NCBI RefSeq assembly: GCF_903915725.1
Contig: NZ_CAIWTY010000090.1
Location: 186,001-250,000, forward strand
Reading direction: 5' to 3'
DNA: 64,000 nt
Origin: an uncultured Rhodopila sp.
GTDB lineage: Bacteria > Pseudomonadota > Alphaproteobacteria > Acetobacterales > Acetobacteraceae
Each line of letters begins with the position of its first letter. Within the stretch, counting starts at the first letter, position 1. The notes under the pieces are model-generated. The model saw only the letters and a list, made by a program, of their open reading frames with translations. It searched no databases and had not been told where the DNA came from. Shown here one piece after another: positions 43,507-50,961 of the stretch. The translations under genes and the position numbers were made by a program.

Positions 43507-43913
43507 GAGTCGGACTCCGGTTTTGTTGGGCGCCCCTTGCCAGTGCAGGCACGGTTCAGCGCTTTGAGGTGTTTACGCGCCGCCAGCGCAGTGTCCATCT
43601 CAATCGCGCGATAACTGTTCACGACAGCCTTGCCGGCCTTGGTCAGCACGGTGCCGCCGCCGCCGCTGCCGCCGGCCGCGGTTTCCACCACCGGCATGCC
43701 GAGGGTTCGATTGAGCTCCTCGACCAGTTCCCAGGTGCGGCGATACGACATCTTCAGCGCGCGGCCGGCGGCGGAGATCGAACCGGAACGCGCGATCTCC
43801 TCCAGCACGGCGATCTTGCCCGGGCCGATGCGCGCGCCGGATGACAGGTCGATCCGGATGCTCAGCCGATCGGCTTTGGGGGAATCGGATGGGGTGGAGG
43901 GTCGTTTTGCCAT
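43503..43913 (-). CDS. modE: ModE-type molybdate-responsive regulator (DNA-binding domain only)
   Basis: 136 residues from the ATG at 43913, matching the N-terminal winged-helix domain of ModE: IGPGKIAVLEEIARSGSISA, then MSYRRTWELVEELNRTLG and the glycine-rich GGSGGGGTVLT wing. The C-terminal di-Mop domain of E. coli ModE is absent; the separate mop gene overlaps its end. It is divergent from the modABC-side operon beginning at 44168, so it probably controls that promoter. Confidence 0.9.
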   Translation of the reverse strand: MAKRPSTPSDSPKADRLSIRIDLSSGARIGPGKIAVLEEIARSGSISAAGRALKMSYRRTWELVEELNRTLGMPVVETAAGGSGGGGTVLTKAGKAVVNSYRAIEMDTALAARKHLKALNRACTGKGRPTKPESDS

Positions 43914-44006
43914 TTGCTGGAACAAACCACATCGGATGGACAATGATCAATCGGGTGGCTGTTGTCCGGCCGTTTCCGGGCTTCCCGTAGCCGGGGATCA
44001 ATCGCC

Positions 44007-44091
44007 CATCGTCATGGCCCGGCTTGTCCGGGCCACCTGTCGCGGCAGGGTGCTGGAAGAGGTAGCCCGGACAAGCCGGGCCATGACGATG
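44007..44091. repeat. dispersed inverted-repeat element, copy 4
   Basis: Two 32-base arms (44007-44038 and 44060-44091) are near-perfect reverse complements, ends CATCGTCATGG / CCATGACGATG, around a 21-base loop. Located in the modE/periplasmic-binding-protein divergent promoter region. Confidence 0.75.
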
Positions 44092-44137
44092 AGGGCAGCA
44101 TGCCGTCCGCGAACCACTGGCGCCGCCGTATCGGTAC

Positions 44138-44157
44138 AACTATACCGCATATAACGA
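44138..44157 (+). promoter_or_regulatory. candidate ModE-type half site
   Basis: ATATAACGA at 44149-44157 matches the right half of the known ModE operator (TATATAACGA). A clear left half is not visible. Its position just before the ribosome-binding site and the ATG at 44168 suits repression by ModE when molybdate is plentiful. Confidence 0.3.
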
Positions 44158-44167
44158 AGGAGGCAGC

Positions 44168-45130
44168 ATGCGCCGCGCAATCCTGATCCTGGCTGTGATG
44201 TGGTCCGCCGCCGCGGGCGCGGCCGAGGTCGTCGATTCAGCCGGCCGCATCGTTCAGGTTCCGGACCGCATCGCCCATATCGTGCCCGCCGGTCCGCCCG
44301 CCTCCGTCCTGCTCGAAGCCCTTGCACCCGACCTGATGATCGGCTGGCCCTCGCCGCTGCCCGATGCCGCCCGCGCAATTCTCGCGCCTGAAGCAGCGAA
44401 GCTGCCGCAAATCCCCCGCCTGACCGGGCGGGAAGACGTCTCGGAGGCGATCAAGGCGCTGCATCCGGACCTGATCCTCGACTACGGCACGGTGTCGCCG
44501 CGCTATGCCGAGTTGGCACAGAAGACGCAGGAGCACACCGGAACGCCGACGCTGCTGCTCGATGGCGCGCTGGACAAGATCCCTGAAACCTTCCGCCGCC
44601 TCGGCGCCATTCTGCATCGGGACGACCGCGCCGAGACGCTGGCCCGGTTCGCCGAGGCGCTGCTGTCATTGCCCGCCTCCACCGCCCACCCGCGGGTGCT
44701 GTATGCCCGCGGGGCCGATGGCCTGACCGTCGCCGCACCCGGCACCGACGTGACGGCGGTCTTTACCCGCCTCGGCTGGCAAGTGCTCGCACCGGACGGC
44801 GAGGGGACCTTCCGGACCTCCAGCATCGAGGCGATCAAGGCGCTCGATCCGGACGTGCTGATCTTCTCCAACCCCGCCATGCACGACGCGCTCGCCGATT
44901 CCGACGCCTGGAAGACGGTGCGCGCCGTTCGGGATGGGCACGCCCTGGTGTCTCCGGCGCTGCCGTTTGGCTGGGTCGAGGAACCGCCCTCCATCAACCG
45001 CCTGATCGGGCTGGCCTGGCTTGAAGGCCGCGACCCGGTGACGGTCGCCGCCTTGTCGAATTCGATCGTCTATGGCCACGTATTGACACCTGCCGAACGC
45101 GACGGCGTGCTCGCCGGCATTCAACCCTGA
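44168..45130 (+). CDS. periplasmic binding protein, BtuF/FhuD-like
   Basis: 320 residues with a signal peptide (MRRAILILAVMWSAAAGAAE) and the class III periplasmic binding fold (PF01497): VVDSAGRIVQVPDRIAHIVP, then LHPDLILDYGTVSP, a long helix, and ALDPDVLIFSN. This fold normally serves iron-siderophore, heme, cobalamin or metal ABC importers. No matching permease or ATPase is present; modA begins 12 bases downstream. GAAGGAGG precedes the ATG. It may capture a molybdate or tungstate complex, or it may be a recruited orphan. Confidence 0.8.
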   Translation: MRRAILILAVMWSAAAGAAEVVDSAGRIVQVPDRIAHIVPAGPPASVLLEALAPDLMIGWPSPLPDAARAILAPEAAKLPQIPRLTGREDVSEAIKALHPDLILDYGTVSPRYAELAQKTQEHTGTPTLLLDGALDKIPETFRRLGAILHRDDRAETLARFAEALLSLPASTAHPRVLYARGADGLTVAAPGTDVTAVFTRLGWQVLAPDGEGTFRTSSIEAIKALDPDVLIFSNPAMHDALADSDAWKTVRAVRDGHALVSPALPFGWVEEPPSINRLIGLAWLEGRDPVTVAALSNSIVYGHVLTPAERDGVLAGIQP

Positions 45131-45142
45131 GAGGCTCCATTC

Positions 45143-45892
45143 ATGCGTTTTCTGCTGTTTCTGTGCATCCTGCTGGCGCCGATTGCGGCGCGCGCGCAGG
45201 AGCTGACGGTGTTCGCCGCCGCCAGCCTGACCGACGCGATGAACGATGTTTCGGCGCATTGGGTGACCGCGGGGCACAAGCCGCTGCGGCTGTCCTTTGG
45301 TTCAAGTTCGACGCTGGCGCGCCAGATCGAGCAAGGCGCACCGGCGAACGTGTTCGCGTCCGCCGACGAGAAATGGATGACCTATCTCACGGATAAGGGC
45401 CTGATTGCCGCCGGGACACGCAAGGATCTGCTGAGCAACGACCTTGTCCTGGTGGTTCCGGCCACCAAGGCGGTTCACGTCGCCATCGGACCGAACTTCG
45501 ACCTGGCCGGATTGCTCGGACCGAACGGGCGGCTGGCCGTCGGCGATCCGGCGCATGTGCCGGTCGGCATTTATGCGCAACAGGCGCTGACGAAGCTCGG
45601 ACTGTGGGACAAAATCGCCCCGAAGCTGGCCAGGACCGATGACGTGAGGGCCGGCTTGCTGCTGGTGGAGCGCGGGGAAGCGCCGGCCGGGATCGTCTAC
45701 GGCACCGACGCGGCGGTTTCAAAGGCGGTCGTGGTGGCGGGAGTTTTCCCGGCGAGCAGTCACGATCCGATCACCTATCCGTTCGCGGTGGTGAAATCGG
45801 GCGACACGCCTGACGCACATGCGCTGCTGACCTTCCTGGCCGGCCCGCAGGCGCGCGAGGTGTTCGTCAAGCGCGGCTTCAAGGTCGAATAG
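45143..45892 (+). CDS. modA: molybdate ABC transporter, periplasmic binding protein
   Basis: 249 residues with a signal peptide (MRFLLFLCILLAPIAARA). The mature protein starts QELTVFAAASLTDAMNDV, the usual ModA start, followed by FGSSSTLARQIEQGAPANVF, VLVVPATKAV and GIVYGTDAAVSKAV. Binds molybdate/tungstate in the periplasm and hands it to ModB. The 134 bases before modB are mostly occupied by a dispersed repeat. Confidence 0.93.
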   Translation: MRFLLFLCILLAPIAARAQELTVFAAASLTDAMNDVSAHWVTAGHKPLRLSFGSSSTLARQIEQGAPANVFASADEKWMTYLTDKGLIAAGTRKDLLSNDLVLVVPATKAVHVAIGPNFDLAGLLGPNGRLAVGDPAHVPVGIYAQQALTKLGLWDKIAPKLARTDDVRAGLLLVERGEAPAGIVYGTDAAVSKAVVVAGVFPASSHDPITYPFAVVKSGDTPDAHALLTFLAGPQAREVFVKRGFKVE

Positions 45893-45911
45893 GCTGACAC
45901 CCCCACTTTTT

Positions 45912-46006
45912 CGTCATGGCCCGGCTTGTCCGGGCCACCTATCGCGGCAGATGCCGATGGCGATGGCCCGGAGATCCCCCGGACAAGCCGGGGGAGGGCC
46001 ATGACG
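45912..46006. repeat. dispersed inverted-repeat element, copy 5, inside the mod operon
   Basis: Ends CGTCATGGCCC and GGGCCATGACG, with inner arms CCGGCTTGTCCGGG-type. It separates modA from modB and ends 20 bases before the modB start codon, so its hairpin could lower modBC expression relative to modA. Confidence 0.72.
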
Positions 46007-46026
46007 AAGATGGCGGCGCCCGCGGG

Positions 46027-46716
46027 ATGAACCTAACACCCGAAGAATGGACCGCCGTCCGGCTGACCCTGATCGTCGCGGCGCGGGCGGTCGGCTTTGG
46101 CCTGCCGCTGGCCGTGATCACCGCCTGGGTGCTGGTGCGGCACCGCTTCCCGGGGCGCTCCCTGCTGAATGCCCTCGTCCACCTGCCGCTGGTGTTGCCG
46201 CCGGTCGTCACCGGCTGGTTGCTGCTGATCCTGTTCGGCATCCGCGGACCCATCGGCTCGCTGCTGTATGACTACCTGGGCATCCGGCTGGTGTTCACCA
46301 CCGCGGGCGCCAGCCTGGCCTGCGCGGTGATGACGTTTCCGGTCATGGTCCGGTCCATCCGGCTGTCGCTGGAAGCCGCCGACATGGGCCTGGAGCAAGC
46401 AGCCCGCACCCTCGGCGCCGGGCGGCTCGATCGGCTGTTCAACGTCACCCTGCCGCTGGCATCGCCGGGCATCCTGGTGGGAGCGATCGTCGCCTACGCC
46501 ACCTGCCTGGGTGAGTTCGGCGCGGTCATCACCTTTGCCGCCAACATTCCGGGCCAGACACAGACTCTGCCGCTGGCGATCTACGCCGCGCTGCAGGTGC
46601 CGGGCGGCGAGGCCAAGGCAGCGGAACTATCCATGGTGTCGCTGGCCCTGGCGCTGATCGGGTTGCTGCTGTCGGAGTGGCTCGGCAAGCGGCTGAACGT
46701 GGCGCTGGGACGATGA
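46027..46716 (+). CDS. modB: molybdate ABC transporter permease
   Basis: 229 residues with five or six membrane segments and the permease EAA loop (EQAARTLGAGRLDRLFNVTL, then PGILVGAIVAYATCLGEFGA). Inner-membrane channel for molybdate. The ATG at 46027 fits the family start (MNLTPEEWTAVRLTLIVA). It overlaps modC by ATGA. Confidence 0.93.
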   Translation: MNLTPEEWTAVRLTLIVAARAVGFGLPLAVITAWVLVRHRFPGRSLLNALVHLPLVLPPVVTGWLLLILFGIRGPIGSLLYDYLGIRLVFTTAGASLACAVMTFPVMVRSIRLSLEAADMGLEQAARTLGAGRLDRLFNVTLPLASPGILVGAIVAYATCLGEFGAVITFAANIPGQTQTLPLAIYAALQVPGGEAKAAELSMVSLALALIGLLLSEWLGKRLNVALGR

Positions 46717-47804
46717 CGCTCAAGTTCCGGCTGCGCCACCACTTCCCGACTATCGACATGGACATGGCGTTCGAGACACCCTCCCCCGGCGTGACGATGC
46801 TGTTCGGGCCATCGGGCTGCGGCAAGACCACCATCATCAACGCCGCCGCCGGCCTGTTCCGGCCGGACGAATGCCATATCAGCATCGACGGCAAGGTATT
46901 GGGCGATACGAAGACCGGCATCTGGCTGCCGCCGGAGCGGCGGCGCGTCGGCCTGGTCTTCCAGGACGCCAAGCTGTTTCCTCACATGTCGATCGAGACC
47001 AATCTGCGCTTCGGCATGCGCCGGACCGAGCCCGGATCGATCCGTTTCGACGAGGTGGTCGATCTGCTCGGCATCGGGCACCTGTTAGCCCGGCGGCCGA
47101 AGACGCTGTCGGGCGGGGAGCGCCAGCGCGTCGCCATCGGCCGCGGCCTGCTGGCGCAGCCGCATCTGCTGCTGATGGATGAGCCCCTGGCCAGCCTGGA
47201 TGCGCCCCGCAAGGCGGAGATCCTGCCGTTCCTGACGCGGCTGAAGACCGCGCTGCGGTTGCCGATAATCTACGTGACGCACTCGCCGGATGAGCTGTCG
47301 CAGTTGGGCGATTCGGTGGTGCTGCTGGAGAAGGGCCGGGCGGTGGCCTGCGGCTCGGTGCCGGATATCGCCGGTCGGGCCGATCTGCCGCTCGGGCAGC
47401 GCGACGATGCCGGTGCGGTGCTGGTCTGCCGCGTGGCCGAGCATGATGGCGACAGCGCGCTGACCCGGCTGGAGGGCGGCGGAGTCACGCTGTGGGTACC
47501 GCTTCTGGACGCTGAGCCTGGCGCCGAATGCCGCGTGCGGATTCCGGCGCGGGAGGTGATCCTGGCCCGCCGGACGCCGGAGGCCATCAGCCTGCACAAT
47601 ATCATTCCGGGAACGGTACGGCGGATGACCGACGGCCCCCGGCGGCAATCGGTGCTGGTGGAAATCGTCCTGCCTGACGGGGTTTTGCTGTCGCGGGTAA
47701 CACCGGACGCAATCACGCGCCTGGCGCTGGAACCGGGGAGCGCGGTGCTGGCGCTGATCAAGTCCACGTCGATCGAGGTGCTGGGGGGTACCACACCGGG
47801 GTGA
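46713..47804 (+). CDS. modC: molybdate ABC transporter ATP-binding protein
   Basis: 363 residues. Walker A is GPSGCGKTT, the signature LSGGERQR and Walker B LLLMDEPLASLD, with the switch histidine in YVTHSPDE. The C-terminal ~130 residues are a TOBE/Mop regulatory domain (SLHNIIPGTVRRM, then LALIKSTSIEVL), as in E. coli ModC. Drives molybdate import with ModAB. Confidence 0.94.
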   Translation: MTLKFRLRHHFPTIDMDMAFETPSPGVTMLFGPSGCGKTTIINAAAGLFRPDECHISIDGKVLGDTKTGIWLPPERRRVGLVFQDAKLFPHMSIETNLRFGMRRTEPGSIRFDEVVDLLGIGHLLARRPKTLSGGERQRVAIGRGLLAQPHLLLMDEPLASLDAPRKAEILPFLTRLKTALRLPIIYVTHSPDELSQLGDSVVLLEKGRAVACGSVPDIAGRADLPLGQRDDAGAVLVCRVAEHDGDSALTRLEGGGVTLWVPLLDAEPGAECRVRIPAREVILARRTPEAISLHNIIPGTVRRMTDGPRRQSVLVEIVLPDGVLLSRVTPDAITRLALEPGSAVLALIKSTSIEVLGGTTPG

Positions 47805-47919
47805 TATACTTGCCGTAATGGTCGGATTGCCGGATGGCGAAGCCGAGGAAGTCGCCGAACAGGCCGGGGGGAGCCGATTTCAGGGTCGTTCCGATATCCG
47901 TCGGATTTTGTCGTTTCAT
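47758..47919 (-). other. short open frame against the modC end, possible gene remnant
   Basis: 53 codons reading MKRQNPTDIGTTLKSAPP, then GLFGDFLGFAIRQSDHYGK. The composition is protein-like, but the frame is cut off where it runs into modC. It may be the N-terminal stub of a lost regulator. No firm family. Confidence 0.25.
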
Positions 47920-47936
47920 GAGTCACGAAACCTTCT

Positions 47937-48590
47937 TCAGCGATGATCGAAGCGACGGGCGAGGCAGTCGCCGCCAAACCGCACAATCGAAACGAGTGCG
48001 ATCAGGACGATGATAATGCCGATCATGATGCCGGTGTTAAAACGTTGGTAACCGTAACGGATAGCCAGGTCGCCAAGGCCGCCGGCACCGATGGCTCCGG
48101 CCATGGCGGAGGCACCGATGATTGTTACGATAGTGACGGTGAAGCCGGAAAGGAGGCCAGGGAGGGCTTCGGGAACGAGTGCCTCGCGCATGATCGTCCA
48201 GCGGCTGCCGCCCATGGCTTTCACCGCCTCGATCAACCCGTGATCGACGCCGCGCAGCGAAACTTCGGCGGTGCGAGCGTAATAGGGTGTGGCTGCGATG
48301 GCCAGGGGCACGATGGCGGCTTCGGTGCCGATGGAGGTCCCGGCGATCAGCCGGGTCAGCGGGATCAGTGCGACCAGCAGAACGATGCAGGGAACGGCGC
48401 GGAAGGCGTTGACGATGGCACCGAGGATGCGGTTCAACCAGCGCTGTTCGCAGATCCCGCCGGACGCGGTGGCGACCAGCACCAATCCCAGCGGCAGGCC
48501 GGCGAGAAACGCGATGGCGCCCGCCGCCGCGGTCATTTCCAGTGTTTCCAGCAGCGCCTTTATGAAGAGGTCAGGCCAGTTGCTGGACAT
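47937..48590 (-). CDS. metI: methionine-type ABC transporter permease
   Basis: 217 residues with five membrane segments. Family hallmarks are MTAAAGAIAFLAGLPLGLVL, FRAVPCIVLLVALIPLTRLI, the EAA loop EAVKAMGGSRWTIMREALVP and SAMAGAIGAGGLGDLAIRYG. Forms the MetNI importer for methionine or related sulfur compounds. The start at 48590 overlaps the metN end by 20 bases. No MetQ binding-protein gene follows. Confidence 0.93.
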   Translation of the reverse strand: MSSNWPDLFIKALLETLEMTAAAGAIAFLAGLPLGLVLVATASGGICEQRWLNRILGAIVNAFRAVPCIVLLVALIPLTRLIAGTSIGTEAAIVPLAIAATPYYARTAEVSLRGVDHGLIEAVKAMGGSRWTIMREALVPEALPGLLSGFTVTIVTIIGASAMAGAIGAGGLGDLAIRYGYQRFNTGIMIGIIIVLIALVSIVRFGGDCLARRFDHR

Positions 48591-49728
48591 AGCCCAGGAC
48601 CTCCAAGCGGGACACGCGGGACGCCAGATACTCGCCGATGCGCCGGGCAAGCAGTTCGCCCGGATCGTGGAACGCAACGGTGAAGCTGGCCAGAGCATGA
48701 TCTTGAACGTGTTGGACGGAGGCATCCAGCACCACCGGCAGAACGTCGAGGTCGCGGGTTAACTGCGCCAGCACCGGATTTCCCGCCGCCGAACCGGATA
48801 ACTGCAGCCGCAGCACCAGATCGGTTCCGCGGGTCCATTCGTTGCGCAGACCGGTGCGGATCGCGCTCGGCAAGTCGCTTGTATGGCCGCCGATCAAGCG
48901 ATGCGTCACATCGGCCTCCGGGGCGGTGAAGACGCGCCACACATCGCCTTCCTCGACGATGCGTCCGTGCTTCAGAACAATCACCCGGTCCGCCACGGTC
49001 CGCAGCACGTTCATTTCGTGCGTGATCAGCACGATGGTCAGCCCGAGGCGGCGGTTGATGTCGCGCAGCAGGTCCAGGATCGACAGAGTCGTTTCCGGAT
49101 CGAGCGCTGATGTCGGCTCATCGCACAGCAATAGCGCCGGGTCCGCGGCCAGCGCCCGGGCGATGCCGACACGCTGCTTCTCGCCGTCGGAGAGTTTCGA
49201 CGGATAGACCGAGGCTTTGCCGGACATGCCCACCATCGATAGCAGATCCTGCACCCGAAACTCGCGTTCCTGCCACGGCACGTCGGCAATCTTCAGCGGC
49301 AGGGTGACGTTTTCGGCCACGGTCCTGGCGGACAGCAGGTTGAAATGCTGGAAGATCATGCCGATCCGCTGGCGCACCAGTTGCAGGCGGCGTTCCGGCA
49401 AGGGGACGATATCCTGGCCGAGGACTTCCACGCGGCCGCGATCGGGTCTTTCCAGACCATTCAAGCAACGAATCAGCGTCGATTTGCCGGCGCCGCTGCG
49501 GCCGATGATGCCCAGAATTTCGCCGCGCTGCACATCCAGCGTTATGTCATCCAGTGCCTTGACCCGCCCGAATGACTTGCTGACGTTGCCCAGGCGCACA
49601 ATCGTGCCGTCGGGTATCGACTGACGCCTCAGAACGAAATCCGCCTCGACCCGGACGCAATCGCTGCATGGGATTTTCTCCGCGAAAGCGGCCGTCTCGG
49701 GGTCCCACCAGTCCATGCAGCAGCTCAT
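48571..49728 (-). CDS. metN: methionine-type ABC transporter ATP-binding protein
   Basis: 385 residues. Walker A is GRSGAGKST, the signature LSDGEKQRVGIARAL, and Walker B LLLCDEPTSALDPETT. The C-terminal ~75 residues are the NIL regulatory domain (VLPVVLDASVQHVQDHALASF), which senses methionine in E. coli MetN. An unusual N-terminal extension of ~40 residues has two Cys pairs (MSCCMDWWDPE and IPCSDCVRVEADF). Part of the minus-strand operon led by the Cys leader peptide, which points to a sulfur-source importer. Confidence 0.92.
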   Translation of the reverse strand: MSCCMDWWDPETAAFAEKIPCSDCVRVEADFVLRRQSIPDGTIVRLGNVSKSFGRVKALDDITLDVQRGEILGIIGRSGAGKSTLIRCLNGLERPDRGRVEVLGQDIVPLPERRLQLVRQRIGMIFQHFNLLSARTVAENVTLPLKIADVPWQEREFRVQDLLSMVGMSGKASVYPSKLSDGEKQRVGIARALAADPALLLCDEPTSALDPETTLSILDLLRDINRRLGLTIVLITHEMNVLRTVADRVIVLKHGRIVEEGDVWRVFTAPEADVTHRLIGGHTSDLPSAIRTGLRNEWTRGTDLVLRLQLSGSAAGNPVLAQLTRDLDVLPVVLDASVQHVQDHALASFTVAFHDPGELLARRIGEYLASRVSRLEVLGYVQQLA

Positions 49729-49737
49729 GGCGTGCTC

Positions 49738-50007
49738 CTATTCCGCGGCCGAACGTTGCCGGCTCGGCGGCAGCCGGCGGTATGACGCGGCGGGAAGCGA
49801 GTCCGCCAGCCGCGCATGGCCGAAAAGTTTCTCTCGCAACGACCCTGGCGCGTAGTGCCGCTTGCAGGCCCCGCGTTCCTGCAATATCGGCACAATCAGG
49901 TCGACGAAATCCTCCAGGCTTTCCGGCGTCACTATCCGGCTGAGGTTGAAGCCGTCGATGTCCGTCGCCCGCACCTCGAAAGCGTTCAGGCGGATTTGTT
50001 TTGTCAT
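49738..50007 (-). pseudogene. FMN-dependent LLM monooxygenase (NtaA/DszA type), internal deletion
   Basis: 89 codons. The first ten residues, MTKQIRLNAF, match the N-terminus of NtaA/SnaA/DszA-family monooxygenases. From about residue 15, ATDIDGFNLSRIVTPES to LREKLFG matches the last ~75 residues of the same family. Roughly 350 middle residues are missing without loss of frame. The native enzymes use FMNH2 to cleave sulfur- or nitrogen-containing organics and are often next to sulfur importers, which suits the metNI neighbours. The remnant cannot be an active enzyme. Confidence 0.72.
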
Positions 50008-50016
50008 GGCCCCGGC

Positions 50017-50280
50017 TCAAATGCGGTGGATGGTGCGGTTCGACCTGAACAACTGACGGGCGGACCGCTGGGCGTAGTCGCGGGTTGGCCAGATGCTCTG
50101 GTCCATCTCGGTCACCCGGACGTCCACCGCGATGAAGCGGACGCCCAGTTCATGCTCGACCGCGGCACCGAGGAAGATGCCATCCACCTCGATCGGGACG
50201 GACTGCCGCATCGGCACGCGAGGGCGGTCGGACTGCGCCGGAGTTGCGATGTAGGTGTGGAGGTTGCGCCAAACATTCAT
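50017..50280 (-). CDS. conserved hypothetical protein heading the metNI operon
   Basis: 87 residues, MNVWRNLHTYIATPAQ, then RVPMRQSVPIEVDGIFLG, AAVEHELGVRFIAVDVRV and DQSIWPTRDYAQRSARQLF. Compact, soluble, without Cys. It lies between the leader peptide and the monooxygenase remnant, so it is likely co-regulated with sulfur import. Family not recognised. Confidence 0.6.
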   Translation of the reverse strand: MNVWRNLHTYIATPAQSDRPRVPMRQSVPIEVDGIFLGAAVEHELGVRFIAVDVRVTEMDQSIWPTRDYAQRSARQLFRSNRTIHRI

Positions 50281-50331
50281 GGCCGGAAGCTCTCGTTGCA
50301 GGGGGTTGATGTCAGCCGTCCGTCGATCGGA

Positions 50332-50388
50332 TCAGCGACAACAGTGCGCCTGCATCGATAGGAGCAGCGGCGCAGGGCAACGCATCAT
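50332..50388 (-). CDS. short Cys-rich leader peptide, putative attenuator
   Basis: An 18-codon frame, MMRCPAPLLLSMQAHCCR, with GGAGG placed 5 bases before its ATG. Three Cys codons, two adjacent just before the stop, would stall ribosomes when cysteinyl-tRNA is scarce. It lies 52 bases upstream of the first gene of a sulfur-import operon. Short Cys-bearing leader frames ahead of sulfur genes are known in several bacteria, so this is a plausible cysteine-responsive attenuator. Not demonstrated here. Confidence 0.55.
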   Translation of the reverse strand: MMRCPAPLLLSMQAHCCR

Positions 50389-50440
50389 GCCGGCCTCCGG
50401 TTCAAAGGAACGAGGCTGCATCGTGGCCTCCGGCGCATGT

Positions 50441-50467
50441 ATTATACGCGCCGGAAGCGCATGTCAA
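50441..50467 (-). promoter_or_regulatory. sigma-70-type promoter of the metNI operon
   Basis: On the minus strand TTGACA (50462-50467) and TATAAT (50441-50446) are both perfect consensus, spaced by 15 bases, which is shorter than the ideal 17. Transcription would begin near 50434, about 45 bases before the leader peptide start. Confidence 0.6.
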
Positions 50468-50689
50468 TCTTTTAATACTATATTAAGGGGTTGATAGAGA
50501 CGATCACCCCGGCCCCGGGCGAAGCTCCCTCAGGCCAGCCCGGCCGGGAAGCTCGGTTTATGACGGACATCGGGTTGAGCAGGCAGCTCGCTGCAAACTC
50601 TGTTGTTCCCGGTCGCGATAAGAGGCTTTTCGCTGCCTTAGTTGCCAGCTATATGACGTCATTGACAGCATACGCAGCGGGGAATCCTG

Positions 50690-50959
50690 GTGGCTACTCT
50701 GACGGTTCGTAATCTTGATGACGACGTGGTCCGCGCGCTTCGCATACGTGCCGCCGAGCACGGGCGTTCGGCGGAAGCAGAGCACCGCGAGATTCTGCGT
50801 TCGGCGTTGGCCAGCACCGCGCGGTCATCCCCACGAGCGGCGGCAGCGGAACGCCTGGCAGAGTTTAGGCGCCGCACTGCGGGTCGCGAATCCGCCAGCG
50901 CCATCGAACTCCTCCGAGAGTCGCGGACGGGCGATGCGTCTCGGACGATGGACAGCTAA
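50690..50959 (+). CDS. FitA-type ribbon-helix-helix antitoxin
   Basis: 89 residues from a GTG. The N-terminus ATLTVRNLDDDVVRALRIRA, then EHGRSAEAEHREILRSAL, is the RHH_5/FitA DNA-binding unit. The C-terminal half is a basic tail expected to block the PIN toxin. The toxin gene starts 2 bases after its stop. Likely autoregulates the pair. Confidence 0.88.
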   Translation: MATLTVRNLDDDVVRALRIRAAEHGRSAEAEHREILRSALASTARSSPRAAAAERLAEFRRRTAGRESASAIELLRESRTGDASRTMDS

Positions 50960-50961
50960 GG

